A DNA stretch of 64,000 nt from Pseudomonadota bacterium (GTDB lineage: Bacteria; Pseudomonadota; Gammaproteobacteria; Burkholderiales; Burkholderiaceae_C), in assembly GCA_023387335.1 (NCBI GenBank), contig JAEWIF010000052.1, positions 186,001-250,000 of the forward strand, written 5' to 3'. Under the pieces are notes generated by a model. It saw only the letters and a list, made by a program, of their open reading frames with translations. It was not told the origin of the DNA and made no database searches. This document shows positions 16,954 through 25,388 of the stretch, in pieces. Numbering within the stretch: position 1 is the first letter of the stretch; every line of letters starts with the position of its first letter. The translations under genes were made by a program, and so were the position numbers.

Positions 16954-17708
16954 ATGCCTCCGTACCAGGTGTAGCCCAGGTCCTCCCAGTAGCCGCCGCG
17001 GCCGCGGCCCAGCGCCGCGAAGCTGTCCACCAGGTCGATCCGCTGCACGTACTTGGGCTGCTTGTAGCCCAGCTGCCGCTCTACGCGCACGCGCAGCGGC
17101 GCCCCGTTCTCCACCGGCAGCGGACGGCCGTTGAGGTCCCAGGCCAGCAGGGTCTGCTCGTGGTACGCGTCGTCCATGTCCACGCTCTCGTAGTACGGGG
17201 CGTGGTAGTCGCCCTCCTCCATCAGGTCCATGCAGTGGAAGACCACGTAGCGTGCCTGTGGCTTCGCACCGACCAGACGCAGCACGTGCGAGAGGCGAAC
17301 GCCGGTCCACTGGCCGATGCAGCTCCAGCCTTCCACGCAGTCGTGGCGCGTGATCTGCGTCCGGGACGGCATGGCGCGCAACTGCGCCAGCGTGAACGAC
17401 CCCGGCCGCTCGACCAGGCCTTCCACCTGCAGGCGCCAGCCGGCGAATCCCTCGCGCAGCAACGACGCGTACGCCGCGCCGACCGGCCGGGTCGTGCCGT
17501 TCGGGCGGAACACCGGCGCGATGTCGGCCGGCGTGAACTCCTGAGCCATCGCCCGTCCCGCCAGCGCGCGCTGCACGCCACGGGACAGAGCCTCGGCGCT
17601 GCCCAGCACGCGCACGGCGCGCTCGTCATGGCTCAGGGCGTCGCAGCCGGCGAGCGCTCCGCCCGCGGCCGCGGCGAGGCCGGCGCCGAGCAGGCGGCGG
17701 CGCTTCAT
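16950..17708 (-). CDS. sulfite-oxidase-fold molybdopterin oxidoreductase (MsrP/YedY-like)
   Basis: A 252-residue protein with a twin-arginine-like leader (MKRRRLLGAGLAAAAGGAL) that continues into AGC at residues 22-24, so it may be exported by Tat or become a lipoprotein. The oxidoreductase molybdopterin fold is shown by RPGSFTLAQLRAMP and ITRHDCVEGWSCIGQWTGVRLS, with Cys124 as the predicted Mo ligand. It should catalyse a periplasmic oxo-transfer reaction; MsrP repairs methionine sulfoxide, but this pairing with a longer cytochrome b differs from MsrPQ. It starts within the stop of the upstream cytochrome b gene (4-bp overlap), so the two form one complex. Confidence 0.82.
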   Translation of the reverse strand: MKRRRLLGAGLAAAAGGALAGCDALSHDERAVRVLGSAEALSRGVQRALAGRAMAQEFTPADIAPVFRPNGTTRPVGAAYASLLREGFAGWRLQVEGLVERPGSFTLAQLRAMPSRTQITRHDCVEGWSCIGQWTGVRLSHVLRLVGAKPQARYVVFHCMDLMEEGDYHAPYYESVDMDDAYHEQTLLAWDLNGRPLPVENGAPLRVRVERQLGYKQPKYVQRIDLVDSFAALGRGRGGYWEDLGYTWYGGI

Positions 17709-18514
17709 CGCGGGACCCTCCACCAGCCGGTGACCATCGAACGCAGGTTGTTGACCAGCCCGGTGACGACCACTTCGAACACGTGAACGAGCACGAAGGC
17801 GACCAGCAGCAGCGCGCCGGCGAAGTGCAGCGTGCGCGCGGCCTGCCGGCCGCCGAGCCAGTCGACCCAGCCGGGCAGCGCGGCATTCAGCCACGGCGAC
17901 ATGGCCAGGCCGCACACGACGATCAGGGGCATGACGATGAACACGATGGAAAGGTAGGCGATGTTCTGCAGCACGTTGTAGCGGCGTGCGTCCTCGCCGG
18001 CCGGATGCCGCAGCAGGAGGTGGTCGACCACGGACCGCCCGATGCCTCGCCACTCCCGGCCTGTCGGCACCAGGTCGCGGTGCAGGTGGCCGCTGAAGAT
18101 CGTCCACAGCAGGTAGGCCAGGCCATTGAGGACGAACAGCCAGGCGAAGAAGAAGTGCCACAGCCGTCCCATGGCGAGCCACTGGCCGTCCGGCACCGTC
18201 GCCCAGGACGGGAAGGCCCGCGCCATCTCCCCGCCATCCGGGCCGCGCGAGACGCCGAGCACGCCATGGGTGCGGAACTCGTGGGCGCCGACGCGCGTGA
18301 CGCCCACCAGCCGGTCGCCCTCGCGGCGCTGGCCGATCTCCAGCACGCGGGTTTCCGGCCGCGAGTCCTTGCCCCAGTACAGCGCGGGATGGGCGTTGAA
18401 GATCTGCAGGCCGCTGCCCAGCAGCACCAGCACGCAGGCGACGTTGATCCAGTGCATGAGCCGCACCGGCAGGCGGTGCCGGTAGATCACGGCTGGAGCG
18501 TTGCCGGATGCCAT
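17705..18514 (-). CDS. membrane cytochrome b (b561/Ni-Fe-hydrogenase-type) partner of the molybdoprotein
   Basis: A 269-residue integral membrane cytochrome b. At least four hydrophobic helices are visible; histidines suited to haem ligation occur in HRLPVRLMHWINVACV, LWHFFFAWLF, LHFAGALLLVAFVLVHVFEVVV and elsewhere. A long soluble loop (about 45-110) separates helices 1 and 2. It probably passes quinol-pool electrons to or from the molybdopterin protein encoded next, with which it overlaps by 4 bp. It begins 9 bp after dctA on the same strand and may be cotranscribed with it. Confidence 0.82.
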   Translation of the reverse strand: MASGNAPAVIYRHRLPVRLMHWINVACVLVLLGSGLQIFNAHPALYWGKDSRPETRVLEIGQRREGDRLVGVTRVGAHEFRTHGVLGVSRGPDGGEMARAFPSWATVPDGQWLAMGRLWHFFFAWLFVLNGLAYLLWTIFSGHLHRDLVPTGREWRGIGRSVVDHLLLRHPAGEDARRYNVLQNIAYLSIVFIVMPLIVVCGLAMSPWLNAALPGWVDWLGGRQAARTLHFAGALLLVAFVLVHVFEVVVTGLVNNLRSMVTGWWRVPR

Positions 18515-18523
18515 GAAGCCTCC

Positions 18524-19882
18524 TCACGACCCCGGCTGACCCTCCGCCCGCATGCGGACCGTCTTGGCATCCAGCAGCGTCTCGGGCTCGCCGGTCTCCT
18601 CCCAGTCCTGGTTGTCCAGCCGGGCGTGCAGCTGCGCCATGTCCAGGTCGCCGGTCCAACGCGCCACCACCAGCGTGGCGACGGCGTTGCCCACCAGGTT
18701 GGTCAGCGCCCGGGCCTCGGACATGAAGCGGTCGATGCCCAGGATGAGCGCCAGCCCCGCCACCGGCACATGGCCCACGGCCGAGAGCGTGGCCGCCAGC
18801 ACGATGAAGCCGCTGCCGGTGACGCCGGCGGCGCCCTTGGAGGTGAGCAGCAGCACGCCCAGCAGCGCCAGCTCCTGCGTGAAGCTCAGCGGCGTGTTGG
18901 TGGCCTGCGCGATGAACACGGCGGCCATGGTGAGATAGATGCTGGTGCCGTCGAGGTTGAAGGAGTAGCCGGTCGGGATGATCAGGCCCACGGTGGTGCG
19001 GCGCGCGCCCAGGTTCTCCATCTTCTCCATCATGCGCGGCAGCACCGATTCGGACGAGGAGGTGCCCAGCACCACCAGCAGCTCCTCCTTGATGTACTTG
19101 ACCAGCTTCCACACCGAGAACCCGTGCACCCGGGCGATCAGGCCGAGCACCACGAACACGAAGATCAGGCAGGTGGCGTAGAAGGTCGCCATCAGCTTGC
19201 CCAGCGAGAACAGCGAGCCGACGCCGTACTTGCCGATGGTGAAGGCCATCGCGCCGAACGCGCCGATCGGCGCCACCCGCATGATGAAGCCCACCATGGT
19301 GAACAGCACGTGCGAGGCCTTCTCCACCCAGTCGAACACCAGCGAGCCGCGGCCGCCGAAGCGGTGCAGCGCGAACCCGAACATCACCGCGATCAGCAGC
19401 ACCTGCAGGATCTCGCCACTGGCGAACGCGCCGACGAAGGTGTCCGGGATGATGTGCAGCAGGAAGTCGGTGGTGGTGCCGATCTTGCCGGGCGCGGTGT
19501 AGGCCGACAGGGCCTTGGTGTCCAGCGTGGACGGGTCCACGTTCATGCCGCGGCCGGGGCCGACCGCGTTCACCAGCACCAGCCCGACGATCAGCGCGAT
19601 GGTGCTGACGACCTCGAAGTACAGCAGCGCCAGCCCGCCGGTCTTGCCCACCTTCTTCATGTCCTCCATGCCGGCAATACCGGTCACGACGGTGCAGAAG
19701 ATGATGGGCGCGATCATCATCTTGATCAGCTTGATGAAGCCGTCGCCCAGCGGCTTCATGGACTCGCCGATCGAGGGCGCGAAATGGCCGAGCAGCACGC
19801 CGGCGATGACGGCGACCACGACCTGGACGTACAGCGAACGGTACAGCGGCTGGCGGCGCGGTGCGTCGGTGGAAATGGCCAT
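18524..19882 (-). CDS. dctA: C4-dicarboxylate:cation symporter DctA
   Basis: A 452-residue inner-membrane transporter of the DAACS family that imports succinate, fumarate and malate with protons or Na+. Key motifs are the serine-rich SSSES re-entrant loop, GYSFNLDGTSIYLTMAAVFIAQA, SKGAAGVTGSGF and DRFMSEARALTNLVGNAVATLVV, and the N-terminal LLGHFAPSIGESMKPLGDGF. Length and motif order are standard. The gene may lead an operon with the cytochrome b and molybdoprotein genes. No DctBD two-component genes are in the window, so control is elsewhere. Confidence 0.95.
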   Translation of the reverse strand: MAISTDAPRRQPLYRSLYVQVVVAVIAGVLLGHFAPSIGESMKPLGDGFIKLIKMMIAPIIFCTVVTGIAGMEDMKKVGKTGGLALLYFEVVSTIALIVGLVLVNAVGPGRGMNVDPSTLDTKALSAYTAPGKIGTTTDFLLHIIPDTFVGAFASGEILQVLLIAVMFGFALHRFGGRGSLVFDWVEKASHVLFTMVGFIMRVAPIGAFGAMAFTIGKYGVGSLFSLGKLMATFYATCLIFVFVVLGLIARVHGFSVWKLVKYIKEELLVVLGTSSSESVLPRMMEKMENLGARRTTVGLIIPTGYSFNLDGTSIYLTMAAVFIAQATNTPLSFTQELALLGVLLLTSKGAAGVTGSGFIVLAATLSAVGHVPVAGLALILGIDRFMSEARALTNLVGNAVATLVVARWTGDLDMAQLHARLDNQDWEETGEPETLLDAKTVRMRAEGQPGS

Positions 19883-19954
19883 GGCATCGACCCTCCGGAG
19901 GCGACGGCCACTCTACACCCGGGTGCGCCCGCGCGGGGCGCCTAGACTGCCGTC

Positions 19955-20800
19955 GTGATCATCGATCTCATCGACGGCACCTACGAACTGTTCCGCCACT
20001 TCTACGGGCTGCGCCGCTTCACGAAGGGCGAGGATCCGCCGTTCGGCGCCGTCGCCGGCGTCCTGAACGGCACGCTGCAGCTCCTCGAGAACCGGGCGAC
20101 GCACGTCGGCGTCGCGACCGATCACGTGATCGAGTCGTTCCGCAACGCGCTCTGGCCGGGCTACAAGACCGGCGAAGGGATCGAGCCCGCGCTGCGTGCG
20201 CAGTTCCAGCCGCTCGAGGACGGGCTGGCGGCGATGGGCGTCGTCGTCTGGCCGATGGTCGACCTGGAAGCGGATGACGCGCTCGCCAGTGCCGCCCACC
20301 TCGCAAGCCAGGACACGGCCGTGCAGAAGGTGCTGATCTGGACGCCCGACAAGGACCTGGCCCAGTGCGTCCGCGGCGACCGCGTGGTGCAGGTCGATCG
20401 CCGCGGAAACACGATCCGCACCGCCAGCGACGTCCGGCAGAAGTTCGGCGTGCCGCCGGAACTCATCCCCGATTTCCTGGCGCTGGTGGGAGATGCGGCC
20501 GACGGCTACCCGGGCATCCGGGGCATCGGTGCGGTGAGCGCCGCGCGGCTGCTGAACGAGCACGGTGCGATCGAGTCGTTCCCTTCGAGCGTCCTGGGCG
20601 AACAGCTCCCGGACGCGCTGCTGTTCAAGCAGCTCGCAACGCTGAGGACCGATGCGACACTCTTCCGAGACGCGAGGTCATTGCGGTGGACGGGCCCCAC
20701 GCCCTCTTTCGCGGCCTTGACCGAACGCATCGGCGCGCCGAAGTTGCTGCAGCGCGCGCTCGCCGCGCAGTCATCCATCAATGCGAGGGAAGCATCATGA
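19955..20800 (+). CDS. 5'-3' exonuclease / flap-endonuclease-like protein
   Basis: A 281-residue stand-alone relative of the DNA polymerase I 5'-nuclease domain (PIN plus helix-three-turn-helix). It starts at GTG with IIDLIDGTYELFRHFYG, has the acidic cluster DLEADDALASAAH, TPDKDLAQCVRGDRVVQVDRR, and the H3TH region GVPPELIPDFLALVGDAADGYPGIRGIGAVSAARLL. Such proteins cut 5' ends or flaps with divalent metals; the role of the solo form is uncertain. Its stop overlaps the start of the RibD-C protein gene by 4 bp (ATGA). Confidence 0.82.
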   Translation: MIIDLIDGTYELFRHFYGLRRFTKGEDPPFGAVAGVLNGTLQLLENRATHVGVATDHVIESFRNALWPGYKTGEGIEPALRAQFQPLEDGLAAMGVVVWPMVDLEADDALASAAHLASQDTAVQKVLIWTPDKDLAQCVRGDRVVQVDRRGNTIRTASDVRQKFGVPPELIPDFLALVGDAADGYPGIRGIGAVSAARLLNEHGAIESFPSSVLGEQLPDALLFKQLATLRTDATLFRDARSLRWTGPTPSFAALTERIGAPKLLQRALAAQSSINAREAS

Positions 20801-21426
20801 GCAAGGTCTTCGTCAACATCGGCCTCAGCCTCGATGGCTACATGGCACCGGAAGGCATGACCATGGGAAGGCCCGAGCACAAGGGCTGGGGCGCGAAGTG
20901 GGGTGCGCTGATGGGATGGCTCATCCGCCAGCAGGCCTTCCGCGACAACCTGAAGCTCGGACCGGGAGGCGAGACCGGCCCCGTCAACGACCTCGTCCGC
21001 GGCACCACCGAGCGCATCGGCGCCAACATCATGGGCAAGCGGATGTTCGACCAGGGCGAGGTCGCCTGGCCCGAGGAGGCTCCCTTCCACACGCCGGTCT
21101 ACGTCCTGACGCATGAGAAACGCGAACCGTGGGTGCGACCCGGCGGGACGACCTTCCACTTCGTCAACGACGGGCCGCAGCGTGCCCTGGAGCTGGCTCG
21201 CGCTGCCGCGGGCACGCGCGACATCCGGATCTCGGGCGGGGCCGACGTGATCCAGCAGTACCTGGACCTGGATCTCGTGGACGAACTGGAGATCGCTTTG
21301 GCCCCCGTCCTTTTCGGCGGCGGGCGGCGCCTGTTCGAGAACATCCGCGAGCCGGGACCGAAGTTCCGCATCGACAGGGTTCTGGATACCCCGGCAGCCA
21401 CCCACCTGCGCTACGTGCGGCAGTGA
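20797..21426 (+). CDS. dihydrofolate-reductase-like (RibD C-terminal domain) protein
   Basis: A 209-residue single-domain protein of the RibD-C/DHFR-like family. It opens KVFVNIGLSLDGYMAP, the family signature, followed by an ANIMGKRMFDQG helix, YVLTHEKREPW, IRISGGADVIQQYLDLDLVDELEIALAPVLFGGGRRLFE and a final THLRYVR. These proteins probably reduce pyrimidines or other N-heterocycles with NADPH; most have no known substrate. It is coupled to the exonuclease gene upstream through an ATGA overlap. Confidence 0.85.
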   Translation: MSKVFVNIGLSLDGYMAPEGMTMGRPEHKGWGAKWGALMGWLIRQQAFRDNLKLGPGGETGPVNDLVRGTTERIGANIMGKRMFDQGEVAWPEEAPFHTPVYVLTHEKREPWVRPGGTTFHFVNDGPQRALELARAAAGTRDIRISGGADVIQQYLDLDLVDELEIALAPVLFGGGRRLFENIREPGPKFRIDRVLDTPAATHLRYVRQ

Positions 21427-21463
21427 AGGCGCGCGCTGCCCAGCTTGCAGTTGCCGCAGGCGG

Positions 21464-21880
21464 CTACTTGATGGAAACGAGTTCGACCTCGAACGTCAAG
21501 GTGGCGTTGGGCGGGATCACGCCGCCCGCGCCGCGCTCGCCGTAAGCCACCGCCGGCGGACAGGTCAGGACGGCCTTGCCGCCGACGGCCATGCGCTGCA
21601 TGCCTTGGGTCCAGCACGGGATCACGCGGTTCAGCGGGAAGGTGGCGGTCTGGCCGCGCTTGTGGGAACTGTCGAACTCCTTGCCGTCCGCCAGCGTGCC
21701 GCGATAGTGCACCTCGACGGTGTCGGTCGCGGACGGGTTCTTGCCTTTGCCGACCGTCAGGTGCTTGACCACGATGCCCCCAGGCAGGGTTTCGGAGCCG
21801 GAGGGGCCGGCCGCAAGTGCGGCGCCGGCGGACAGGGTCAGGACCGCGACGAGCGCGTGCAAGCGAGGGTTCTTGTTCAC
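21464..21880 (-). CDS. FKBP-type peptidyl-prolyl isomerase, exported
   Basis: A 138-residue protein: a signal peptide (about 1-23, LHALVAVLTLSAGAALA) followed by one FKBP domain with VEVHYRGTLADGKEFDSS, FPLNRVIPCWTQGMQRMAVGGKAVLTCPP, AYGERGAGGVIPPNATLTFEVEL. It should catalyse proline isomerisation in the periplasm. The start is GTG at 21880. It stands alone between a convergent RibD-C gene and an upstream secreted esterase on the same strand. Confidence 0.88.
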   Translation of the reverse strand: MNKNPRLHALVAVLTLSAGAALAAGPSGSETLPGGIVVKHLTVGKGKNPSATDTVEVHYRGTLADGKEFDSSHKRGQTATFPLNRVIPCWTQGMQRMAVGGKAVLTCPPAVAYGERGAGGVIPPNATLTFEVELVSIK

Positions 21881-21939
21881 GTGGGTGCTTTCGGGAATGG
21901 AAGACGAAGTGGTGTGCCGCGCGCACCCTACCACGCGCT

Positions 21940-23034
21940 TCACTGGACCCCGGCGACCCTCTGCACCATCGAGTACAGCACCTGCATCTGCAGCCCGCTC
22001 CTGAGTGCGTAGTTCGGGTCGACCTGGTTCGAGTAACCCCACCAGTCGAAGCATGCATTCGGGTTCGTGGGGTCGGGCGCCGAGGTGGCGATGGTATCGG
22101 GGTACAGCACGATCAGGCCGTTCGTGTCGGCCCATTCGTTGATGCCGGCCTGGGTCACCCACTTGCTTCCGATCAGCGCCGACTGCTGCTTGCAGCCGTG
22201 CAGCGCGAGCACCAGGCCGCAGGTCTTCCCGTGCTCGCAGGACTTCGGCGCGAACACGGTACCCGTGGAGCTCAGCGACACATTGGGCGACGCGCCGAAT
22301 TCGGTCTGGTCGAACGTGATCAAGCTTCCCTGGAGCTTTCCGTTGTTGCGCGGCGCCAGCGGACCGAGAAACATCGTGAGCCAGGTCTTGACCGAGTCGT
22401 ACACCGTGCCGTTCTGCGAGCACCGGACCATGAACGGGCTGCCCGCGGTGCCGCAGTCGAGCTCACCGTTGGGCGACTCCCAGCCGTGGGCCGCGGGGAA
22501 GGTGTTGTCGAAGCGCACGTTGGCGCCATACCGGAGGTATTCGGCATTCAAGTCCGCCATCGCCAGCGGATGGACGGTCGCGTCCTTCGTGCCGGACCAC
22601 AGGTAGACGGGATGCCCGCGCAGGTTCGACATCGGGTCGATCGTGCCCAGCGCCGACTGTGTCTCGAGGTAGGTCTGCGACGGGGCGAGCATGCTGTTGT
22701 AGGAAGCCTGGCCGGTCGGCAAGGTCTGCCCGCCGCAATTGGCCAGGGCCGTGGCCGCGCCACCTGCACCGGCGCACCAGTAGACCCCTGCCGCGTAGAT
22801 CGCCGCGCCCTTGAAAGTGGACGAGTGCGCCACGTGCATCTGCACGGCGGCAAAGCCGCCGGACGAAATGCCCGCGACGAAGATCTTCGCCGGATCGACC
22901 TGGTAGCGCTGAAGCCGCTCCACCGGCGGCGCGGGAGCGTCGGGCGGGGCTGGCAGCGCCGCCGTATGCTGGGTGACGAGGCCGGCGGCCAGGACACCGG
23001 CCAGCAGTAAGGTGCGCTTGCTTTTCGAAGTCAT
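21940..23034 (-). CDS. secreted PHB-depolymerase-like esterase (type II catalytic order)
   Basis: A 364-residue exported serine esterase. After a signal peptide (KRTLLLAGVLAAGLV) comes a short proline-rich linker, then the lipase box GISSGG with Ser57, Asp151 in WSGTKDATVHP, His183 in FPAAHGWESP, and LALHGCK with His279. The order Ser-Asp-His-oxyanion His is that of type II catalytic domains in extracellular poly(3-hydroxybutyrate) depolymerases; type I places the oxyanion His first. No separate substrate-binding domain is seen after the catalytic domain. It may degrade polyester or oligomers, or be a related feruloyl/tannase-type esterase. ATG 23034 has GAGGG about 10 nt upstream. Confidence 0.75.
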   Translation of the reverse strand: MTSKSKRTLLLAGVLAAGLVTQHTAALPAPPDAPAPPVERLQRYQVDPAKIFVAGISSGGFAAVQMHVAHSSTFKGAAIYAAGVYWCAGAGGAATALANCGGQTLPTGQASYNSMLAPSQTYLETQSALGTIDPMSNLRGHPVYLWSGTKDATVHPLAMADLNAEYLRYGANVRFDNTFPAAHGWESPNGELDCGTAGSPFMVRCSQNGTVYDSVKTWLTMFLGPLAPRNNGKLQGSLITFDQTEFGASPNVSLSSTGTVFAPKSCEHGKTCGLVLALHGCKQQSALIGSKWVTQAGINEWADTNGLIVLYPDTIATSAPDPTNPNACFDWWGYSNQVDPNYALRSGLQMQVLYSMVQRVAGVQ

Positions 23035-23154
23035 GCGTTGGCCCTCGGAAGACAAGCCATCCTATGCACGCGCCCGCCGCGCCAGGTAGGACACCTCCCT
23101 GAAACCTGGGCCGGCGGAACGCCCCTGCAACGGCGCCCGCACTGACGGCCCCGC

Positions 23155-23559
23155 TCATGCATCGTCCACGGCCAGGGGGCCGTCGAAGGAGCCGTCGAGC
23201 ATCTCGATGCGCACGGCCTCGCGGCGATCGGGCATGGCGACCTTCAGCCCCAGCGGCTCCGCCGTCACGCGGACGCGCACGGCGTCGCCGCCCGCCGCGG
23301 GGCGGTAGTCGTAGACGCCGGGCTTCCAGACTTCCGAGGCCATGTGCAGCCGGCGCATGCCCAGCACTTCGCCGATCCGCTTCTTCAGGCTGCTGCGCTC
23401 GACCTGGATCGCCTGGACCTGCGCGAACAACGCGTCGACGCCCCGGCGGTCGCCGCCGGCACGGCTGAGTTCGAAGGCCTGGTTGAGCAAGCCGCTCTCC
23501 TGCTCGACAAGCGCCGAGACGCGCGAGCGCAAGGATCCGATGTCTTCTTCTTGCCCCAT
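23155..23559 (-). CDS. hypothetical 134-residue protein
   Basis: A soluble protein with an N-terminal helical half (residues 5-67: heptad-like SLRSRVSALVEQESGLLNQA and QVQAIQVERSSLKKRIGEV, probably coiled coil) and a C-terminal beta-rich half (YDYRPAAGGDAVRVRVTAEPLGLKVAMP). No family is recognised and no operon partner is close. Codon use fits the genome. Function unknown. Confidence 0.6.
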   Translation of the reverse strand: MGQEEDIGSLRSRVSALVEQESGLLNQAFELSRAGGDRRGVDALFAQVQAIQVERSSLKKRIGEVLGMRRLHMASEVWKPGVYDYRPAAGGDAVRVRVTAEPLGLKVAMPDRREAVRIEMLDGSFDGPLAVDDA

Positions 23560-23674
23560 GCGGAGGCATTTTCGGATTCACGGTAGCCACCGAAGACGGT
23601 CTACGGCCCGCTTTGCCGTCGGCCATGCGCCGACATCGCGCTGCTTCAGGGCTTCGGTCGGCTCGGACGGCGGA

Positions 23675-24250
23675 TCAGCCTGCCGGGGTCTCGGGAGCAC
23701 TCGCCGGTTCGGCCTCTTCCCTCACTCCGGGCAGGTTCTCGTAGTAGCGGAACTCATGGCAGCTCCTGGCCCAATGGCGGTTGGTGGCCTTGCGGGTGCC
23801 GACGCCGACCAGTGTCCGGCCGGCCGCCTTGATCTTCTGCGAGACAGGCACGAAGTCGCTGTCGCCGCCGACGATGATCACCGTCCCGATGTGGCCGAAC
23901 CGCCCGACATCTTCGGTCGCGTCCAGGCACAGCTTGATGTCGGCACCGTTCTTGGCGGCCCCGCCCGGCGGGAACAGCTGGACCAGCTCGACCGCGTTCT
24001 GCAGCAGCGCGTCGCGATAGCGACCGAAGAACTGCCAGTTGCAGTACGCCCGGTTGATGGAGATCGGACCGAAGGATGCGGCGAGGTCGACGACCGCCTG
24101 CACGTTCACCAGCGGTTCCTGCGGCTTGAAGCGGAAGTCGCCCCGGGCGTAGGCACCCGGCTCCTTCTCCTCGCAAAGCCCGGCGTGGATGTTCTCGAAG
24201 TCCCAGTAAAGGGCCACGGTTCGGCTGTCGGCGGCGTCGATCCTGGACAT
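23675..24250 (-). CDS. NYN-domain (PIN-like) ribonuclease family protein
   Basis: A 191-residue NYN domain protein. It starts VALYWDFENIHAGL, with the first acidic residue of the PIN-like active site, continues INRAYCNWQF, AAKNGADIKLCLDA and TVIIVGGDSDFVPVSQKIKAAGRTLVGVG, the last carrying the conserved GGDSDF. NYN proteins are Mg2+-dependent nucleases thought to act on RNA. The Ala/Glu/Pro-rich tail (about 176-191) looks disordered. ATG 24250 follows a GAGCTGAAC ribosome site. It is a single gene, divergent from the DUF6622-like membrane protein. Confidence 0.85.
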   Translation of the reverse strand: MSRIDAADSRTVALYWDFENIHAGLCEEKEPGAYARGDFRFKPQEPLVNVQAVVDLAASFGPISINRAYCNWQFFGRYRDALLQNAVELVQLFPPGGAAKNGADIKLCLDATEDVGRFGHIGTVIIVGGDSDFVPVSQKIKAAGRTLVGVGTRKATNRHWARSCHEFRYYENLPGVREEAEPASAPETPAG

Positions 24251-24406
24251 GTTCAGCTCTCCTGCCGTGATCGTAGCGATCCGCGCACCGCGGTTCGCTC
24301 CCGCCTGGATGCAGCTCGCGGCGCGCTTGCGGCGTTTCGTCTCGGCGGGGTCGCATCGCCCCCTCGCCCGACGCACAGTGCGGCATCGCCCCTTGCGGAG
24401 AACGCC

Positions 24407-24961
24407 ATGCTGCTGCAACTCATCGTCAACCACCCCGAAGCCATCGTCCCCATCCTGCGCAACACGCCGACCTGGGTGTGGGGCCTGCTCGCCGGCCTGC
24501 TGGGTCTGGGCATCAGCCAGCTGCGCGACCGTACGGCCGGCCTGGTCCGGCTGTCGCTGCTGCCCGTGGGAATGACCCTGTTCTCGCTGTCGGGCACGTT
24601 CGCGGCGCTGGGCCGATCGCCTCATCTGGCCGGGGCCATCGCGGCATGGCTGATCGCGGCGACGGTCGCGTTCGCCCTGGTCGCGCCCGGCCGCGCCGCC
24701 GCCCGGTTCGACGCGGCAACGCGCACGTACCGCGTGCCGGGCAGCGTCGTGCCCCTGCTGCTGATCGTCGGCATCTTCCTGGTGAAGTACGTGGTGGGCG
24801 TCGAGTTCGCGATGGCGCCCCGACTCGTGCAGGACACGCAGTACGCGCTGACCGTCGCGGCGATCTACGGCGCGTTCACAGGGCTCTTCGTGGGCCGGGC
24901 CGCGCGCCTGTGGCGCCTGGCGCTGCGTCCCGCTTCGGCGCTACTGCCCCTGGGCCGATAA
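24407..24961 (+). CDS. DUF6622-like membrane protein
   Basis: A 184-residue integral membrane protein with about five hydrophobic helices (for example WVWGLLAGLLGLGISQL, AGAIAAWLIAATVAFALVA, VVPLLLIVGIFLVKYVVGVEF, ALTVAAIYGAFTGLFVG). It has the family's start, residues NHPEAIVPILRNTPTWVW. Biochemical role unknown. GGAG lies 8 nt before ATG 24407. Its last 21 bases overlap the convergent PACE transporter gene, so transcripts from both strands meet here. Confidence 0.75.
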   Translation: MLLQLIVNHPEAIVPILRNTPTWVWGLLAGLLGLGISQLRDRTAGLVRLSLLPVGMTLFSLSGTFAALGRSPHLAGAIAAWLIAATVAFALVAPGRAAARFDAATRTYRVPGSVVPLLLIVGIFLVKYVVGVEFAMAPRLVQDTQYALTVAAIYGAFTGLFVGRAARLWRLALRPASALLPLGR

Positions 24962-25375
24962 CGGCAGCCCGAACACCCGGTCGAACAGCAGGTTGAACAG
25001 GAAGCCGTACACCAGGAAGAACACGATCATCACCGCGTTGAGCAGCAGCGCGACGAGCAGGCCGACGCCAAGCACCCACGCGAACAGCGGCACCAGCACC
25101 GTGACCAGCCCCGCCTCGAAGCCGATCGCGTGCACTGCGCGGCGCAGCAGGCTGCGGCCCTTGCGCGCCTGCCGGGCTTCCCACGCCTCGAACAGGACGT
25201 TGTAGACGTAGTTCCACGCCATCGCGACGGCGGACGAGGCGACCGCGGTGATGCCCGCGGTGGCCACCGGACTGTCCGAGAGCAGTCGCAGCAGCGTGCT
25301 CGCCAGCACGATGGCGATCAGCTCGAATGAAACGACGTAGACGATCTTGCGTTTGAGTCCCTGCACGCGCGGCAT
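24941..25375 (-). CDS. PACE-family multidrug/biocide efflux transporter
   Basis: A 144-residue transporter of the proteobacterial antimicrobial compound efflux family, made of two bacterial transmembrane pair domains and four helices. The first pair begins KRKIVYVVSFELIAIVLAS, whose membrane Glu is the conserved proton-coupling residue, and ends with VAMAWNYVYNVLFEAWEAR; the second is HAIGFEAGLVTVLVPLFAW and VYGFLFNLLFDRVFGLP. PACE proteins export chlorhexidine, acriflavine and short-chain diamines. It starts only 13 bp after sugE on the same strand, so it probably shares the guanidine-II riboswitch-controlled transcript. Confidence 0.9.
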   Translation of the reverse strand: MPRVQGLKRKIVYVVSFELIAIVLASTLLRLLSDSPVATAGITAVASSAVAMAWNYVYNVLFEAWEARQARKGRSLLRRAVHAIGFEAGLVTVLVPLFAWVLGVGLLVALLLNAVMIVFFLVYGFLFNLLFDRVFGLPLSAQGQ

Positions 25376-25388
25376 TCCAGGTGCGCGG

